From NCBI GenBank assembly GCA_018968885.1, contig JAGWZK010000003.1:62001-126000 (forward strand): 64,000 bases of DNA, written 5' to 3'. This DNA is from Planctomycetota bacterium (GTDB lineage: Bacteria; Planctomycetota; Phycisphaerae; Phycisphaerales; UBA1924). The translations under genes and the position numbers were made by a program. The stretch's first letter is position 1. Each line of letters begins with the position of its first letter. This document shows positions 1-9,107 of this stretch, piece by piece. The notes under the pieces were generated by a model. The model made no database searches, was not told the origin of the DNA, and was given only the letters and a program-made list of their open reading frames with translations.

Positions 1-454
1 CCCACAGCCGGCCACACTCCGGGCAGCGCACCCGCGCATCGCCGGGGGTGTTGGGGTTGATCGCTGATTCGATCACCTTCAACCCGATCAGCGATTGCCC
101 GCATTTCTTACACCGGGCCCGCCTCAGATCGCGGCGGATCAACAGATACAGGTTGAAATCCCGTGCCAAGAGCACGCCAAGCGCGTATGCGAGTCCCATT
201 ACCATGATGACGACCGCCAGCACCCACAAGTGAACTTGCTCCAGATTCGTCGTGAGCACCCCGGCCTTGCGCATGAGAATGGCGCTGAGTATCGCGACGA
301 TGATCATCGGCACCACGCCCAGCACCCAGGGCAACCTGCCGCGCCACGTGGGCATCTGCACAATCACGCGCCGACACACCGAGATGCACTCACTGTCAGT
401 GAGGTGATCCAGTTCGGAGAAGGCCCGCCAGACTTTCAGACCCGGTATTCGCAT
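1..454 (-). CDS. Zinc-ribbon membrane protein, copy 1 (3' end outside window)
   Basis: Open frame on the minus strand from an ATG at 454 to the window edge, at least 151 residues. It begins MRIPGLKVWRAFSELD, closely matching the openings of the next two upstream genes, so it is the third member of a tandem paralogous set. Two hydrophobic segments (about residues 38-60 and 75-97) precede a C-terminal zinc ribbon (CKKCGQSLIGLK, then CPECG). The start lies 3 nt after the stop of the preceding copy, so the three are probably co-transcribed. I do not know a function. The fold suggests a two-pass membrane protein with a cytoplasmic metal-binding tail. The stop codon is not in the window. Confidence 0.7.
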   Translation of the reverse strand, partial: MRIPGLKVWRAFSELDHLTDSECISVCRRVIVQMPTWRGRLPWVLGVVPMIIVAILSAILMRKAGVLTTNLEQVHLWVLAVVIMVMGLAYALGVLLARDFNLYLLIRRDLRRARCKKCGQSLIGLKVIESAINPNTPGDARVRCPECGRLW

Positions 455-457
455 GGC

Positions 458-952
458 TCATGCCGTCCCGTTCGGTTGAGATGCTGGCACCAGCGTGGTA
501 TCCACTTCAATGCCACGCGAAGCCAATTCGCAACGATCGCCACATTCTGGGCAGATGATCACACCATTGGCCGCTCCCAGCCCCAGTAGCGAGTAGCCGC
601 AACCCGCGCATTCCAACTCGAGGATTCGCGCAGAGAGTCGACGCCGCAACCACACATCGCGCAGCATCATCCCCACCACGCTTCCAAACAATGCGCCCAT
701 CGCAGCACAGATGACTGCCACCGTTATTGACAGCGTCGGTTTATACATCCAGAAACCGATGAAAACTCGCATGACCACATTTGGCAAGACAAATGCTCCC
801 AGGCAGAAAAGTGCTGCGGTGAGCAGGCCCAACATGCTTCGAGCCAATGAATGCTTCTCCAGTGTCGCCGCGAGGAACCGCTGACATTGCTCATTGGAAA
901 ACGCGTCCAACTCAGGAAATGCGCGGCAGATGTTGTGAGTGGGAATTCGCAT
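458..952 (-). CDS. Zinc-ribbon membrane protein, copy 2
   Basis: 164 residues from the ATG at 952. The frame is open further upstream, but this ATG overlaps the TGA of the preceding gene as ATGA and gives MRIPTHNICRAFPELD, aligning with the other two copies, so it is preferred. Two long hydrophobic stretches (about residues 40-62 and 72-97) are followed by a basic segment and a four-cysteine ribbon, CAGCGYSLLGLG and CPECG. It lies between two paralogues and is likely translationally coupled. Function unknown; zinc binding is inferred from the CxxC pairs. Confidence 0.75.
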   Translation of the reverse strand: MRIPTHNICRAFPELDAFSNEQCQRFLAATLEKHSLARSMLGLLTAALFCLGAFVLPNVVMRVFIGFWMYKPTLSITVAVICAAMGALFGSVVGMMLRDVWLRRRLSARILELECAGCGYSLLGLGAANGVIICPECGDRCELASRGIEVDTTLVPASQPNGTA

Positions 953-1425
953 CACGCACTCCCTCTTGGAGTCAACGTGGATGGATCGAGCCCTCGAGCC
1001 GCGATGTTGTTTGAACACCCGCACTCAGGACACTGAACTTCATCCCCGTTGGTATGCAAACCCAGCAGCGAATAACGACACTTCAAGCATCTGGTGCTGT
1101 TGACCCATTCACGCACCATCATGCGGATGGCTGCATCACGGACCAGCAGTGCCGCAAGCGTTCCCAGACCGATGTTCACCAGCAGCCCCACAGCAACCAG
1201 TTCTATGTCGTATCGCGCAAAGTATTGAGTTTGACTTAACCACACTGTCGCCAAGCTCATCGGAGCAACGATAACAAACCACGCCGCAAGCGCCGCCACG
1301 CTCGCCAAAATCATCAGCACCGGCCTGCTCCACACGACGCGATGAATCATGCCGCGGCATTCGCGATCGGCAAATCGATCAAGCTCCGGAAACGCCCGAT
1401 GCAGTTTCTCCAGGGGCAAGCGCAT
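952..1425 (-). CDS. Zinc-ribbon membrane protein, copy 3
   Basis: 157 residues, start MRLPLEKLHRAFPELD. It is the first of three tandem paralogues and follows the sensor kinase by 49 nt on the same strand. Two transmembrane segments (about residues 33-55 and 72-96) precede CLKCRYSLLGLH and CPECGCSN, a zinc-ribbon pattern. Its TGA overlaps the start of copy 2. The similar CxxC(x)YSLLGL ribbon in all three copies suggests duplication and divergence. No enzymatic motif is visible; function unknown. Confidence 0.75.
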   Translation of the reverse strand: MRLPLEKLHRAFPELDRFADRECRGMIHRVVWSRPVLMILASVAALAAWFVIVAPMSLATVWLSQTQYFARYDIELVAVGLLVNIGLGTLAALLVRDAAIRMMVREWVNSTRCLKCRYSLLGLHTNGDEVQCPECGCSNNIAARGLDPSTLTPRGSA

Positions 1426-1474
1426 GAAGCATCCTACCGCGCACCCCTGCAGGCCGTTGCATCACTCGGCCCGT

Positions 1475-4261
1475 TCAATTTCGAACATCGCCGTTTCCGG
1501 CTCTCGAGTCCAAAGTCCCAGGGCTTCCATGCTGGGCCCACTTGGCGCACATGGTGATCAGCGCCAATCGATCGATCGGCTTGGTGGTGTAGTCATCGCA
1601 TCCAGCATCCAGACATGCCTGCCGATCACCCGCCATGGCGTGCGCTGTCAGCGCGGTGATCGGTAACTTAGACCCCAGTGTGCGCAAGCGTCGTGTCGCC
1701 GAGTAACCGTCCATTTCGGGCATCTGCATATCCATCAGCACCAGATCAAATGGCGCTGGCTGAACCAGACTTGTTGCATGATCGTCAGCGTTCGTCAAAA
1801 TCTCCAACGCCTTCTTGCCATTTTCGACGATTTTCAACTCAGCTCCTGACCTGGTCAGGAAGAACGAAATCAGTCGCTGATTATCCACGCCGTCCTCCGC
1901 CAGCAGCACTCGCGCCCCCTCGAGAGACGGCAATGGCTCGTTTCGCACTGGTGCGACCGATGCCACCGTGGCCCCCGTCGGGTTCCACGTGTCACCAACG
2001 GAAACGTGCCCCGTCGCAAACGTCACGGTGAACGTGCTCCCCTTTCCGAGTTCGGACTGCACAGAGATGTCACCACCCAGAAACTGTGCGAGTCGCCGGG
2101 CGATCGCCAGACCCAGGCCGGTTCCGCCAAAGGTGCGCGTCATGGCCTCATCCGCCTGTGTGAATGGTCGGAAGATCCGTGCGAGCTGGGCATTGGTCAT
2201 TCCCACGCCCGTATCCTGCACGGCCACAGAAAGCACACCGCCGTGAGCGCCTACTGGATCAAAGGTCACTCGAATGGTCACGCTTCCCTGGTCGTTGAAC
2301 TTGATGGCGTTGCCTACCAGATTGACCAGAATCTGCTTCACACGCATCGGATCCGATCGGAACGTCAGCGGAATTTCCGTGCCGTACACAACCGAAAGAC
2401 CGATCCCCTTGCTCTGTGAACGGATGCGCATCAGAGACATGACATCTTCGATGATGCGGTGAATTTCTACAGGAATGCACTCCACGGTCATCTTGCCTGC
2501 TTCGATCTTTGACACGTCCAGAATGTCGTTGATCAGCGCGAGCAGGTGCTGACCATTCCTGCGAATCGTGTGAATCGCATCCTGCCGGCGCGATGGAGCT
2601 CGCGCGATGTCCCCGTCCTCGGCGAGGAGGTCGGTAAAGCCCAGAATTGCGGTCATGGGCGTGCGAATCTCGTGGCTCATGTTGGCCAGAAATTCACTCT
2701 TGCTTCGGCTGGCGTCTTCGGCGCGATGACGCGATAACACCTGATCCGTCACGTCCTGAATCGCCCCGAAGACTGAAGTCACGCGATCATTCCTCAAGAT
2801 CGGCTCGCCCTGAGCTCGAACCCACAGCTTGGTGCCGTCTGCTGCGATCAAGGGCAATTCAAGATTGAATGCCTTGTGGTGTTCAATCGCCTCCTGCACT
2901 GCAGTCGAAATTCGGTGCTTGGCCTCGGGTGCGTAGAACTGAATGGCCGATTCAAGCGTCGGGCGATACTCCGGAGGCACGCGATGGATCAATCGGGTCT
3001 GATCTGACCAGTGGAGTTGATTCGACGGTACTTCGAGCTCCCACCACCCCACACTTGCCAACCGGGACGTAAAGCGCAGCGCAGACTCGTTTCTGGCCAA
3101 CGCTGAGGTGGTTCGCTCAATCTCCAGGGTCTTGGCCGCCGCCATTTCCCGGGCTCGCGATGCCGTGCCACTCATCGTGAACACCAACCCCGCCACCAAA
3201 CCAGAGAGCAGGATGCCACCACACAGCATGCCCCACGCCATACCACGTGATCCTGGAACAAATTTGTCGGTCGTGCTCATCACGAGCGTGATTGGACGCT
3301 GGCCGATCGTGAGTGTTTCGAATCGAACAAACCGACGCGAGGCGTAATCTCGCTTGCTGATGACTCCGCGAGCGCCGTCCAAATGCCTGTCTTCATCTAT
3401 GAGTAAAGTCGAAGCGTCTCGAGTCGTGCTGTCGAGGACATCGAAATCAAGTTCTCCGTCGGCAGCATCTCCTGCGCCGCCAAGCACACTGCGGAACACA
3501 ATCGGGAAATACACCCATTCCTCGGTGGCAGCTATCCGCTGTTCGGGCGTGCCCAGCGGCGTGTTGTTGCGATACACCGCATGCAGATAAAGGGTGCCAG
3601 GACCTTCGTTTTCCGCCTGCACAAGAGTGATGGGTGCCGAAATTGTCGGACGGCCGGACGCCGCGGCCTCATCTGCCGCCCTGCGCCGCGATACTTCGCT
3701 GCCGACGTCGAATCCGACCGCCTCCTGATTCGTGACGATCGGTTCAATGAACTCGATCACATATCGATAGGACTCTGCAGATTCTTCCGGTCGCATGGAA
3801 AAACCGGGGTCACCATCCAATCTGGTGCTGGCCAGAAACTGTTCCACGTTTTGCGCCGGGACCTTGCGAATGAACCCCATGCCAAGGGCACCCGAAAACT
3901 CTCGTTTTAAATCCCGCGAACGCACCCATTCAACAAACTCGGCTCGCTCCACGGACTTGCTGGCCCGCCAAAGCCCTCGCGCCCCCTGCAATCCGTACTC
4001 AAACAACTGAAATCGCCGCGAAACCTCGGTCGCCAGACGTTCAGCCAGCCGGTGGAAGCGCACTTCATCCGTCGAATCAATCTGGCGCGAGGCCGAGTAT
4101 CCTGCTCCCATCGAGGCAACGACGCCAACCACAAAGACCACGATGGCCAGACTCTTGCCGCCTCGACCGGCAAGAATAGAAAAGCCGTCGACATCCTTTC
4201 TCGGATGTCTCAGCAGAACCACCGCCGCTGCAACCGGCCCCACCAGCAGTGCCACAATCAT
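1475..4261 (-). CDS. Hybrid sensor histidine kinase (CHASE-PAS-HisKA-HATPase-REC)
   Basis: Membrane-bound two-component sensor with a fused receiver. Two start sites are possible: GTG at 4297, or ATG at 4261. The ATG forms an ATGA overlap with the preceding small membrane gene and is preferred (928 residues). Numbered from that ATG: two N-terminal membrane helices by residue 56, an extracytoplasmic CHASE-like domain (about 75-330), another helix (340-363), a PAS fold (about 395-505), HisKA with SHEIRTP (phospho-acceptor His530), HATPase with N, G1 and G2 boxes (DTGVGM, GTGLGLAIARR), and a C-terminal receiver (about 785-910) with LVLMDMQMPEMDG (Asp844) and KP near 895. All phosphorelay residues are present, so it should autophosphorylate and pass phosphate to its own receiver. 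The ligand is unknown and no separate response regulator is adjacent. Confidence 0.92.
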   Translation of the reverse strand: MIVALLVGPVAAAVVLLRHPRKDVDGFSILAGRGGKSLAIVVFVVGVVASMGAGYSASRQIDSTDEVRFHRLAERLATEVSRRFQLFEYGLQGARGLWRASKSVERAEFVEWVRSRDLKREFSGALGMGFIRKVPAQNVEQFLASTRLDGDPGFSMRPEESAESYRYVIEFIEPIVTNQEAVGFDVGSEVSRRRAADEAAASGRPTISAPITLVQAENEGPGTLYLHAVYRNNTPLGTPEQRIAATEEWVYFPIVFRSVLGGAGDAADGELDFDVLDSTTRDASTLLIDEDRHLDGARGVISKRDYASRRFVRFETLTIGQRPITLVMSTTDKFVPGSRGMAWGMLCGGILLSGLVAGLVFTMSGTASRAREMAAAKTLEIERTTSALARNESALRFTSRLASVGWWELEVPSNQLHWSDQTRLIHRVPPEYRPTLESAIQFYAPEAKHRISTAVQEAIEHHKAFNLELPLIAADGTKLWVRAQGEPILRNDRVTSVFGAIQDVTDQVLSRHRAEDASRSKSEFLANMSHEIRTPMTAILGFTDLLAEDGDIARAPSRRQDAIHTIRRNGQHLLALINDILDVSKIEAGKMTVECIPVEIHRIIEDVMSLMRIRSQSKGIGLSVVYGTEIPLTFRSDPMRVKQILVNLVGNAIKFNDQGSVTIRVTFDPVGAHGGVLSVAVQDTGVGMTNAQLARIFRPFTQADEAMTRTFGGTGLGLAIARRLAQFLGGDISVQSELGKGSTFTVTFATGHVSVGDTWNPTGATVASVAPVRNEPLPSLEGARVLLAEDGVDNQRLISFFLTRSGAELKIVENGKKALEILTNADDHATSLVQPAPFDLVLMDMQMPEMDGYSATRRLRTLGSKLPITALTAHAMAGDRQACLDAGCDDYTTKPIDRLALITMCAKWAQHGSPGTLDSRAGNGDVRN

Positions 4262-4431
4262 CGAGTCAATGAGATCGCCGCCTGAGTCAGTACCCACGAG
4301 CCCAGGTAAGCCAACCCCTTCATGACGAGCATTTCAACCAGAAAGCCGATCACGATCACTATCGCGAGCGTCACCATGAAGCGTGGAATCGCTGAATTCG
4401 ACGAACCTTGCTCCGCAGATCGCTGACCCAT
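4258..4431 (-). CDS. Small membrane protein overlapping the sensor kinase
   Basis: 57 residues, start MGQRSAEQGSS at the ATG at 4431, preceded by AGGGAAG at good spacing. The open frame reaches a TTG at 4506, but the ATG is favoured. It has a polar N-terminus and then one or two hydrophobic helices (MVTLAIVIVIGFLVEMLV, and AYLGSWVLTQAAISL). The stop TGA overlaps the kinase ATG (ATGA), which argues for co-translation. It could be an accessory or sensing subunit of the kinase; that role is inference from position only. Confidence 0.6.
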   Translation of the reverse strand: MGQRSAEQGSSNSAIPRFMVTLAIVIVIGFLVEMLVMKGLAYLGSWVLTQAAISLTR

Positions 4432-4597
4432 GCAGATGCTTCCCTGCTTTGATGGTCTGTTCGGAATCTCTTGACCGATACGCGATGGTAACCTGTGGCG
4501 CAGCAACTCGCCCGGGCAATACCCAGTTGGTTTTCAGACTTCCCCATGAGTCTTCACGCCCTCGTGATACGACTCATCTGAGACCCGAGGAACGGTT

Positions 4598-6100
4598 TTA
4601 GCGTGCCGGAAACAGATATTCCAACGCCCCCGGCAACCGCGCCCCCCACGCCTGCTCCGAATGGGCCGCCTGCGGCTCAAACACAAACTTGAGCCGCTCG
4701 CCCGTTACACCCGCCGCCTCCAGCACACCCTTCATTGACTGAACCCGCGCGGCGTACTGCTTGCTCTGCTCGCTCTTGCCTTCTCCTGCTTCATTCCCAC
4801 CCACTGCCATAAACACCCGCTGTGGCCAGGTCTTGAACTGGCCAAAGAAGCTCTGCGTGTAATCCAACTTCTCCCAACCAAGCGCAGGCGACTCTGCCAG
4901 CACCAGGCCAAATGTCTCCGGATGTGCCGCTCCCGCATACAGCGCCATCAACCCACCCAGAGATGCTCCACCGATTCCCGTGTTCTCAGGGCCTCTGGCC
5001 ACGCGGAACGCCCGTTCAACACGCGGCATCACCTCGCTCCGAATCCACGCCACCGTCGCTGCCCCTGCTGGAACCTTTCCACCAATCAAGGGCTCGGTCG
5101 TCACCGGGGGCACATACTCCTCAGTCCTGAGCACTCCTGCATGCGGAATGCCCACGATGATCACGGGCTTCACCTTTCCAGTCTTGATCAGCGCATTCGC
5201 CGTCTCATCTGCACCCCACTCAGCCGGCGCGCCCGCCTGCGTGGTAAAGACGTTCTGCCCATCGAGCAGATACAACACCGGATATTCACGCTTGGCGTTC
5301 TCTGGTGCGTCATACCCCGGAGGCAGCCACACAAGGCAATCGCGAGTCGACCCTGACGCGCTGCCGCCGCCACCCTTCACCTGCAACCGCTTCACCGTTC
5401 CCGTCACCACCAGCGCCTGCTCTGTATCCACCAATTTGGCCTGATCCTGCTTGAAACTCTCAATCGCCAGTTCGATCTTCAGGGGCTCACCCTTGGGCGC
5501 ATTGGCGGCATCGATCGCTGCGAGCGTGCGATTGCCGATGTCACCGCCCTTGGCATCCTGCTCTACCTCTTCCCACGCACCGAGTGTGAATTTGAATTCC
5601 AGCCGCGCACCCTTGAGCTTCTCCAACTGGGCTTTGGAAAGCTGGAGCCGCCAGCGCATGTCCGACTGCGGATCAAGCCGGAATCCTTTATCTCCGGGGT
5701 TCCAGTTATTCAGATTGCCGGCAAAGTAAATCGGCTTGCTCTGGCTCGCCTTCTTGCTCTTATCTTCCACGATCAGAATCACGCCATCGTTCAGCGTCTC
5801 CGGCTGCACCGGACCACGCGCTGCGGCTGCTGGCGCCGCGCCCGGCTCCACCGCTTTGTTGCCTTTGTTCCCCGCCAGCAATTCGCCGATCGCATTTGCA
5901 CCGCCCGTGCTTCCCGCACCCGCGCCAACTGGTGCCACCTTCATGCGCGGGCCCGTGTCCAGCGATGCGCTGAACCAGTACATCAACCCAGCCACCAGCA
6001 CAAACGGTGCCAGGAGCAGTACCGTCAGAAACACCCGCTTGGCCCAGAGGTTGTCAGTCTTCACAATGTCACGCTGAACTGGCATGGCGGCACTCATCAT
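4598..6100 (-). CDS. Membrane-anchored esterase, enterochelin esterase/Fes-like, with starch-binding-like domain
   Basis: 500 residues. One N-terminal membrane helix (about 21-43) is followed by an Ala/Gly-rich linker. Residues about 105-215 form a CBM20/48-like beta domain (IYFAGNLNNWNPGDKG). Residues 252-498 are an alpha/beta-hydrolase of the esterase D/Fes family: LYLLDGQNVF, nucleophile elbow GGASLGG (Ser380) and a late His480 in QAAHSEQAW. The domain order resembles IroE/Fes-type and planctomycete glycoside-linked esterases. A periplasmic esterase acting on an ester-linked siderophore or carbohydrate is plausible, but the substrate cannot be read from sequence. Met6 is an alternative start. 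Confidence 0.8.
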   Translation of the reverse strand: MMSAAMPVQRDIVKTDNLWAKRVFLTVLLLAPFVLVAGLMYWFSASLDTGPRMKVAPVGAGAGSTGGANAIGELLAGNKGNKAVEPGAAPAAAARGPVQPETLNDGVILIVEDKSKKASQSKPIYFAGNLNNWNPGDKGFRLDPQSDMRWRLQLSKAQLEKLKGARLEFKFTLGAWEEVEQDAKGGDIGNRTLAAIDAANAPKGEPLKIELAIESFKQDQAKLVDTEQALVVTGTVKRLQVKGGGGSASGSTRDCLVWLPPGYDAPENAKREYPVLYLLDGQNVFTTQAGAPAEWGADETANALIKTGKVKPVIIVGIPHAGVLRTEEYVPPVTTEPLIGGKVPAGAATVAWIRSEVMPRVERAFRVARGPENTGIGGASLGGLMALYAGAAHPETFGLVLAESPALGWEKLDYTQSFFGQFKTWPQRVFMAVGGNEAGEGKSEQSKQYAARVQSMKGVLEAAGVTGERLKFVFEPQAAHSEQAWGARLPGALEYLFPAR

Positions 6101-6147
6101 CTCTTCAGCACTCCGATCGCTACGTTCACCGATTCAACGTCCAAAAT

Positions 6148-6786
6148 TCACTTCGTTGCCATTGCAAAGTTGGACGCAACCGCGCCCCAGTTCACCACGC
6201 CCCACCACGCTCCGATGTAATCCGCACGCTTGTTCTGATACTTCAGGTAATACGCGTGTTCCCACACATCCAGACCCAGGATCGGTGTGCCATCACACCC
6301 GGCCAGTGCCCTCCCCATCAACGGATTGTCCTGATTCGGGGTCGAGCAGATCGCCAGCGACTTATCCGGCATCACGCACAGCCATGCCCATCCCGATCCA
6401 AACCTCCCCACGCCCGCTGCGGCAAACTTTTCCTTGAATCCATCAAACGACCCGAACGCCTTGGTAATCGCCGCTGCCAGATCACCCGAAGGTGCCCCAC
6501 CGCCTCCTTGTCCCGGCTTGGCCATGATCGACCAGAACATCGTGTGGTTCACGTGTCCACCAGCGTTGTTGCGGACGGGGCCCTGCTTTTCTGCTGGCAG
6601 CGATGCAATCGCCTTGATCACCTCTTCGGGCGAAGCGTTCTCCAGCGCGGTCCCGGCGAGCGCCTTGTTGGCATTGTCCACGTACGCCTGATGGTGCTTG
6701 CCATGGTGAATCTGCATCGTCGTCGCATCGATCACCGGCTCAAGGGCATCGTGCGCGTAAAGCAAAGGGGCAAGTGTGAAAGCCAT
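6148..6786 (-). CDS. sodA: Superoxide dismutase, Fe/Mn family
   Basis: 212 residues, the usual length. It converts superoxide to hydrogen peroxide and oxygen in the cytoplasm; no signal peptide is visible. Metal ligands of the family are in place: His27 ([10 protein letters not shown]), His81 ([10 protein letters not shown]), Asp173 and His177 ([12 protein letters not shown]). The RFGSGWAWL segment and the NQDNPLM stretch are more typical of Mn or cambialistic enzymes than strict Fe enzymes. It stands first in a minus-strand run, 48 nt before the esterase gene; whether they share a transcript is not clear. Confidence 0.95.
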   Translation of the reverse strand: MAFTLAPLLYAHDALEPVIDATTMQIHHGKHHQAYVDNANKALAGTALENASPEEVIKAIASLPAEKQGPVRNNAGGHVNHTMFWSIMAKPGQGGGGAPSGDLAAAITKAFGSFDGFKEKFAAAGVGRFGSGWAWLCVMPDKSLAICSTPNQDNPLMGRALAGCDGTPILGLDVWEHAYYLKYQNKRADYIGAWWGVVNWGAVASNFAMATK

Positions 6787-7450
6787 GGATCAATCTCCGT
6801 GAGATAAATGGGTGGTCAATAGAAGTTCTGCCCTCGACCGACCAAGGGCCTCTAAAGGTAGATACCAATCACCCCTGACCGACCCGCGCCCTCTGCTTTC
6901 AACAACCGACACCCCTTATCCACAACCAATCCACACAGCCTCCACACCACTTCTGGGGAATGCTCCCCTGGTCGCTTCCTCTTCGGTATCTTGCCGCCAC
7001 ACGGATGTTCCCGGGACCGAGAAGTCATCTTCTCACCCCTTCAAAGGACTGAACCCACACCCCATTCTTCAGCGGGCGTGGTTATCTGCCCCTTTGTGAC
7101 AAAGCACCTCGTCTTTGTCATGAAAACCGGCGCAAACTCTTCCCCAGAAGGAACATTCGTGTGGGTCAAGTCGTACTATCAACGCTGGCCACAAGGCCGC
7201 GGCTCCCTGATGCCTGCCCCCTCTCAGAGGAATTGGTGCACATCAGACACCTCATGCCGCGAATCCCTCGGTCGGCCCGGATGGAGATTGGATCGTGTGT
7301 GCGTCGCTCCGACGCCACGGCTTTGGCATTGCCGAAAGTCGCGGTAGGCGGAACGGCGGCTGGTTATCTCGCAAATTAGGGTATTTCCCTCAAAGGAGGA
7401 CGTCTGAGAACAAGAGCTTGGACCTTCTGAGTTGACAACACGGAAAAAGC
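6787..7450. other. Divergent intergenic region between sod and the sigma factor
   Basis: About 660 bases separate the start of superoxide dismutase (minus) from the sigma factor gene (plus). The open frames here have poor amino-acid composition and no recognisable protein. Both divergent promoters should lie in this stretch. It holds one clear inverted repeat (7097-7120) and AAAGGAGGA at 7392-7400, which has no ATG at proper spacing. A TTGACA at 7432-7437 has no good -10 partner. Nothing else is identifiable. Confidence 0.6.
7097..7120. repeat. Inverted repeat upstream of the sigma factor
   Basis: Perfect 8-base arms TGACAAAG and CTTTGTCA around an 8-base spacer. It lies in the divergent region, about 350 bases before the sigma factor start and 310 after the sod start. 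It could be an operator for a dimeric regulator or a hairpin in a leader; it has no T-run and does not look like a terminator. Confidence 0.4.
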
Positions 7451-8887
7451 ATGACCAAAAGTCAAGCGCCGTGCATCTCAAAGGAACCATTCTCTGGTAG
7501 TCTGCACTGGCTCATGGGCATCACCAGCGACAATCCCGCTCCCAAGCAGGAATCTTCCACTGGAAGCCCAACGAAGTCAGTCTGGATTGCTTCTCCGAAG
7601 TCTCCCAAAGAGAAAGCCCCAAAGAAAACACCGGCGAAACCCCTCGCCGAGCCCCGCAATACGGGGAAGGAAAGCAAGATGGAAGCAACGTTGACACCTT
7701 CGCGAGCTCGCGGCAGCACTGCTGGCAGTGCTGACACGGCCGCAAAAATCGCCACTCTCAAATCCTCAGTCAGTCCCTTGGAGCAGGTTCGCCGCAAGGC
7801 TGCTGCTGCGGTCGTCACCACCGCCTCTCCTGCCAAGGTGGGCAAGCCTGCCGCCAAGAAGCGTCTCTCATCCGAGGATGAGCGTCTGCTTTCTCAGATC
7901 CTCGCTTCCGAGCAGGATTACATCGACAGCCCTGCCTTCTACGAGGGTGAAGCCGAGCGCAAGATCTACGAAGAGGCCCCGGACGTTCCCAAGCCCGACA
8001 CCACCTGGTATCACCCGGTGATGGATGATCTCAGCGGCAACGACCGCAAGCGCTCTGTCAAGAGTGCTCAGCAGGTTATTCTCACTGCTGCGCAGGAAAA
8101 GATCCTCTTCCATCAATTCAACTACGCACGACATCGCGTGTGGAAGTTGCAGCAGGATGTGTGGGCCACTGCCACTCGTCAGCCCTCGGGCGAGCAGGCC
8201 ACCGAAATTCTCCGTTGGTACCGCCTCGCTGATCGCATCCGTGAGCAGATTGCTGAGACCAACCTTGCTCTTGTTCTGGCCATGGCCAAGCGCACACGCA
8301 TGAGCGAGGTGGACTTTGCCGATCTGGTCAGCGAAGGCAACATGGCTCTGCTTCGCGCCGTCGATAAGTTCGACGCCGGTCGTGGCTACAAGTTCTCCAC
8401 CTATGCCTGCCGTGCCATCTTGAAGGCCTTCAGCCGTCAGGGCATGAAGCTGAGCAAGTATCGCCAGCGATTCCCCACCGACTTTGACCCCAAGCTTGAG
8501 AAGTCCAACTTCCTCGAGACCAAGCGCGCCACCTTCGAGAAGGACGCCGCCGAAGAGGTCAAGCGCATTGTCCGCGACAATCGCGCTGAACTCACCGATG
8601 TCGAGCGCACCGTCATCGAACACCGTTTCGGTATCGATTCCGGCGCCACCGAAAAGCCCATGACCCTCGAGCAGGTCGGGCAGATTATCGGTGTCACCAA
8701 GGAACGCGTCCGTCAGATTCAGAACAAGGCCATGGAAAAGATCCGCCTCGAACTCGAGGCCAAGTTCCTGGGCAATCGAGCCGCCGAAGAGGCCCAGCTC
8801 GCTGCCCTGGCTGCCGAAGCCGCCGCCCAGAACGCTCAATCTGGCAGCAGAAGCAGCAAGATTGATCCCCTCTCCATGCTCAACTGA
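7451..8887 (+). CDS. Sigma-70 family RNA polymerase sigma factor
   Basis: 478 residues from the ATG at 7451; alternative starts are 7514 and especially 7679, which has GGAAGG at 8-nt spacing and would give 402 residues. Residues 1-140 are Lys/Pro/Ala-rich and low complexity. Region 2 spans about 265-335 (IAETNLALVLAMAKR, DLVSEGNMALLRAVDKFD, FSTYACRAILKAFSRQG), with the core-binding and -10 recognition elements. Region 4 spans about 375-440, with helix-turn-helix MTLEQVGQIIGVTKERVRQI, as in group 1/2 sigma factors. The roughly 40-residue gap between regions 2 and 4 is too short for a normal region 3. It is probably an alternative sigma factor of a planctomycete-specific group. No anti-sigma gene is adjacent. 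Confidence 0.88.
   Translation: MTKSQAPCISKEPFSGSLHWLMGITSDNPAPKQESSTGSPTKSVWIASPKSPKEKAPKKTPAKPLAEPRNTGKESKMEATLTPSRARGSTAGSADTAAKIATLKSSVSPLEQVRRKAAAAVVTTASPAKVGKPAAKKRLSSEDERLLSQILASEQDYIDSPAFYEGEAERKIYEEAPDVPKPDTTWYHPVMDDLSGNDRKRSVKSAQQVILTAAQEKILFHQFNYARHRVWKLQQDVWATATRQPSGEQATEILRWYRLADRIREQIAETNLALVLAMAKRTRMSEVDFADLVSEGNMALLRAVDKFDAGRGYKFSTYACRAILKAFSRQGMKLSKYRQRFPTDFDPKLEKSNFLETKRATFEKDAAEEVKRIVRDNRAELTDVERTVIEHRFGIDSGATEKPMTLEQVGQIIGVTKERVRQIQNKAMEKIRLELEAKFLGNRAAEEAQLAALAAEAAAQNAQSGSRSSKIDPLSMLN
7665..7670 (+). promoter_or_regulatory. Shine-Dalgarno site for an internal sigma factor start
   Basis: GGAAGG lies 8 nt before the in-frame ATG at 7679. Neither of the upstream in-frame ATGs has as good a site (7451 follows a weak GGA; 7514 has none). 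This supports 7679 as the main or an additional start, which would drop the first 76 residues. Confidence 0.5.
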
Positions 8888-8908
8888 TTCTCAAGTTCAT
8901 CTGCTTCC

Positions 8909-8934
8909 AAGACCCGGCTTCGCGGCCGGGTCTT
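8909..8934 (+). terminator. Intrinsic terminator after the sigma factor gene
   Basis: Perfect 10-bp stem AAGACCCGGC / GCCGGGTCTT with a 6-base loop, 22 bases after the sigma factor stop, followed by GTGTTTGTC, a modest T-rich tail. Confidence 0.75.
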
Positions 8935-9107
8935 GTGTTTGTCACCCCTGCTTGCTCCTCGATGTCCGCTCGAACCGCAGAACCGTTCGTCACGTCCATG
9001 CGAACAGGCAGATCCAACCTTCGCCTCATCCTCACCCCTTGCCGGGTGTGATATGGTGTGTGAAAGACCATCCACGGCCAGCCACGACCTTTCGGAGTGT
9101 GTGATTC

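Noticed and set aside
6812-7099. 95-residue plus-strand frame in the sod/sigma gap
   Set aside because: Pro/Ser/Thr-rich without hydrophobic pattern or ribosome site; best treated as non-coding.
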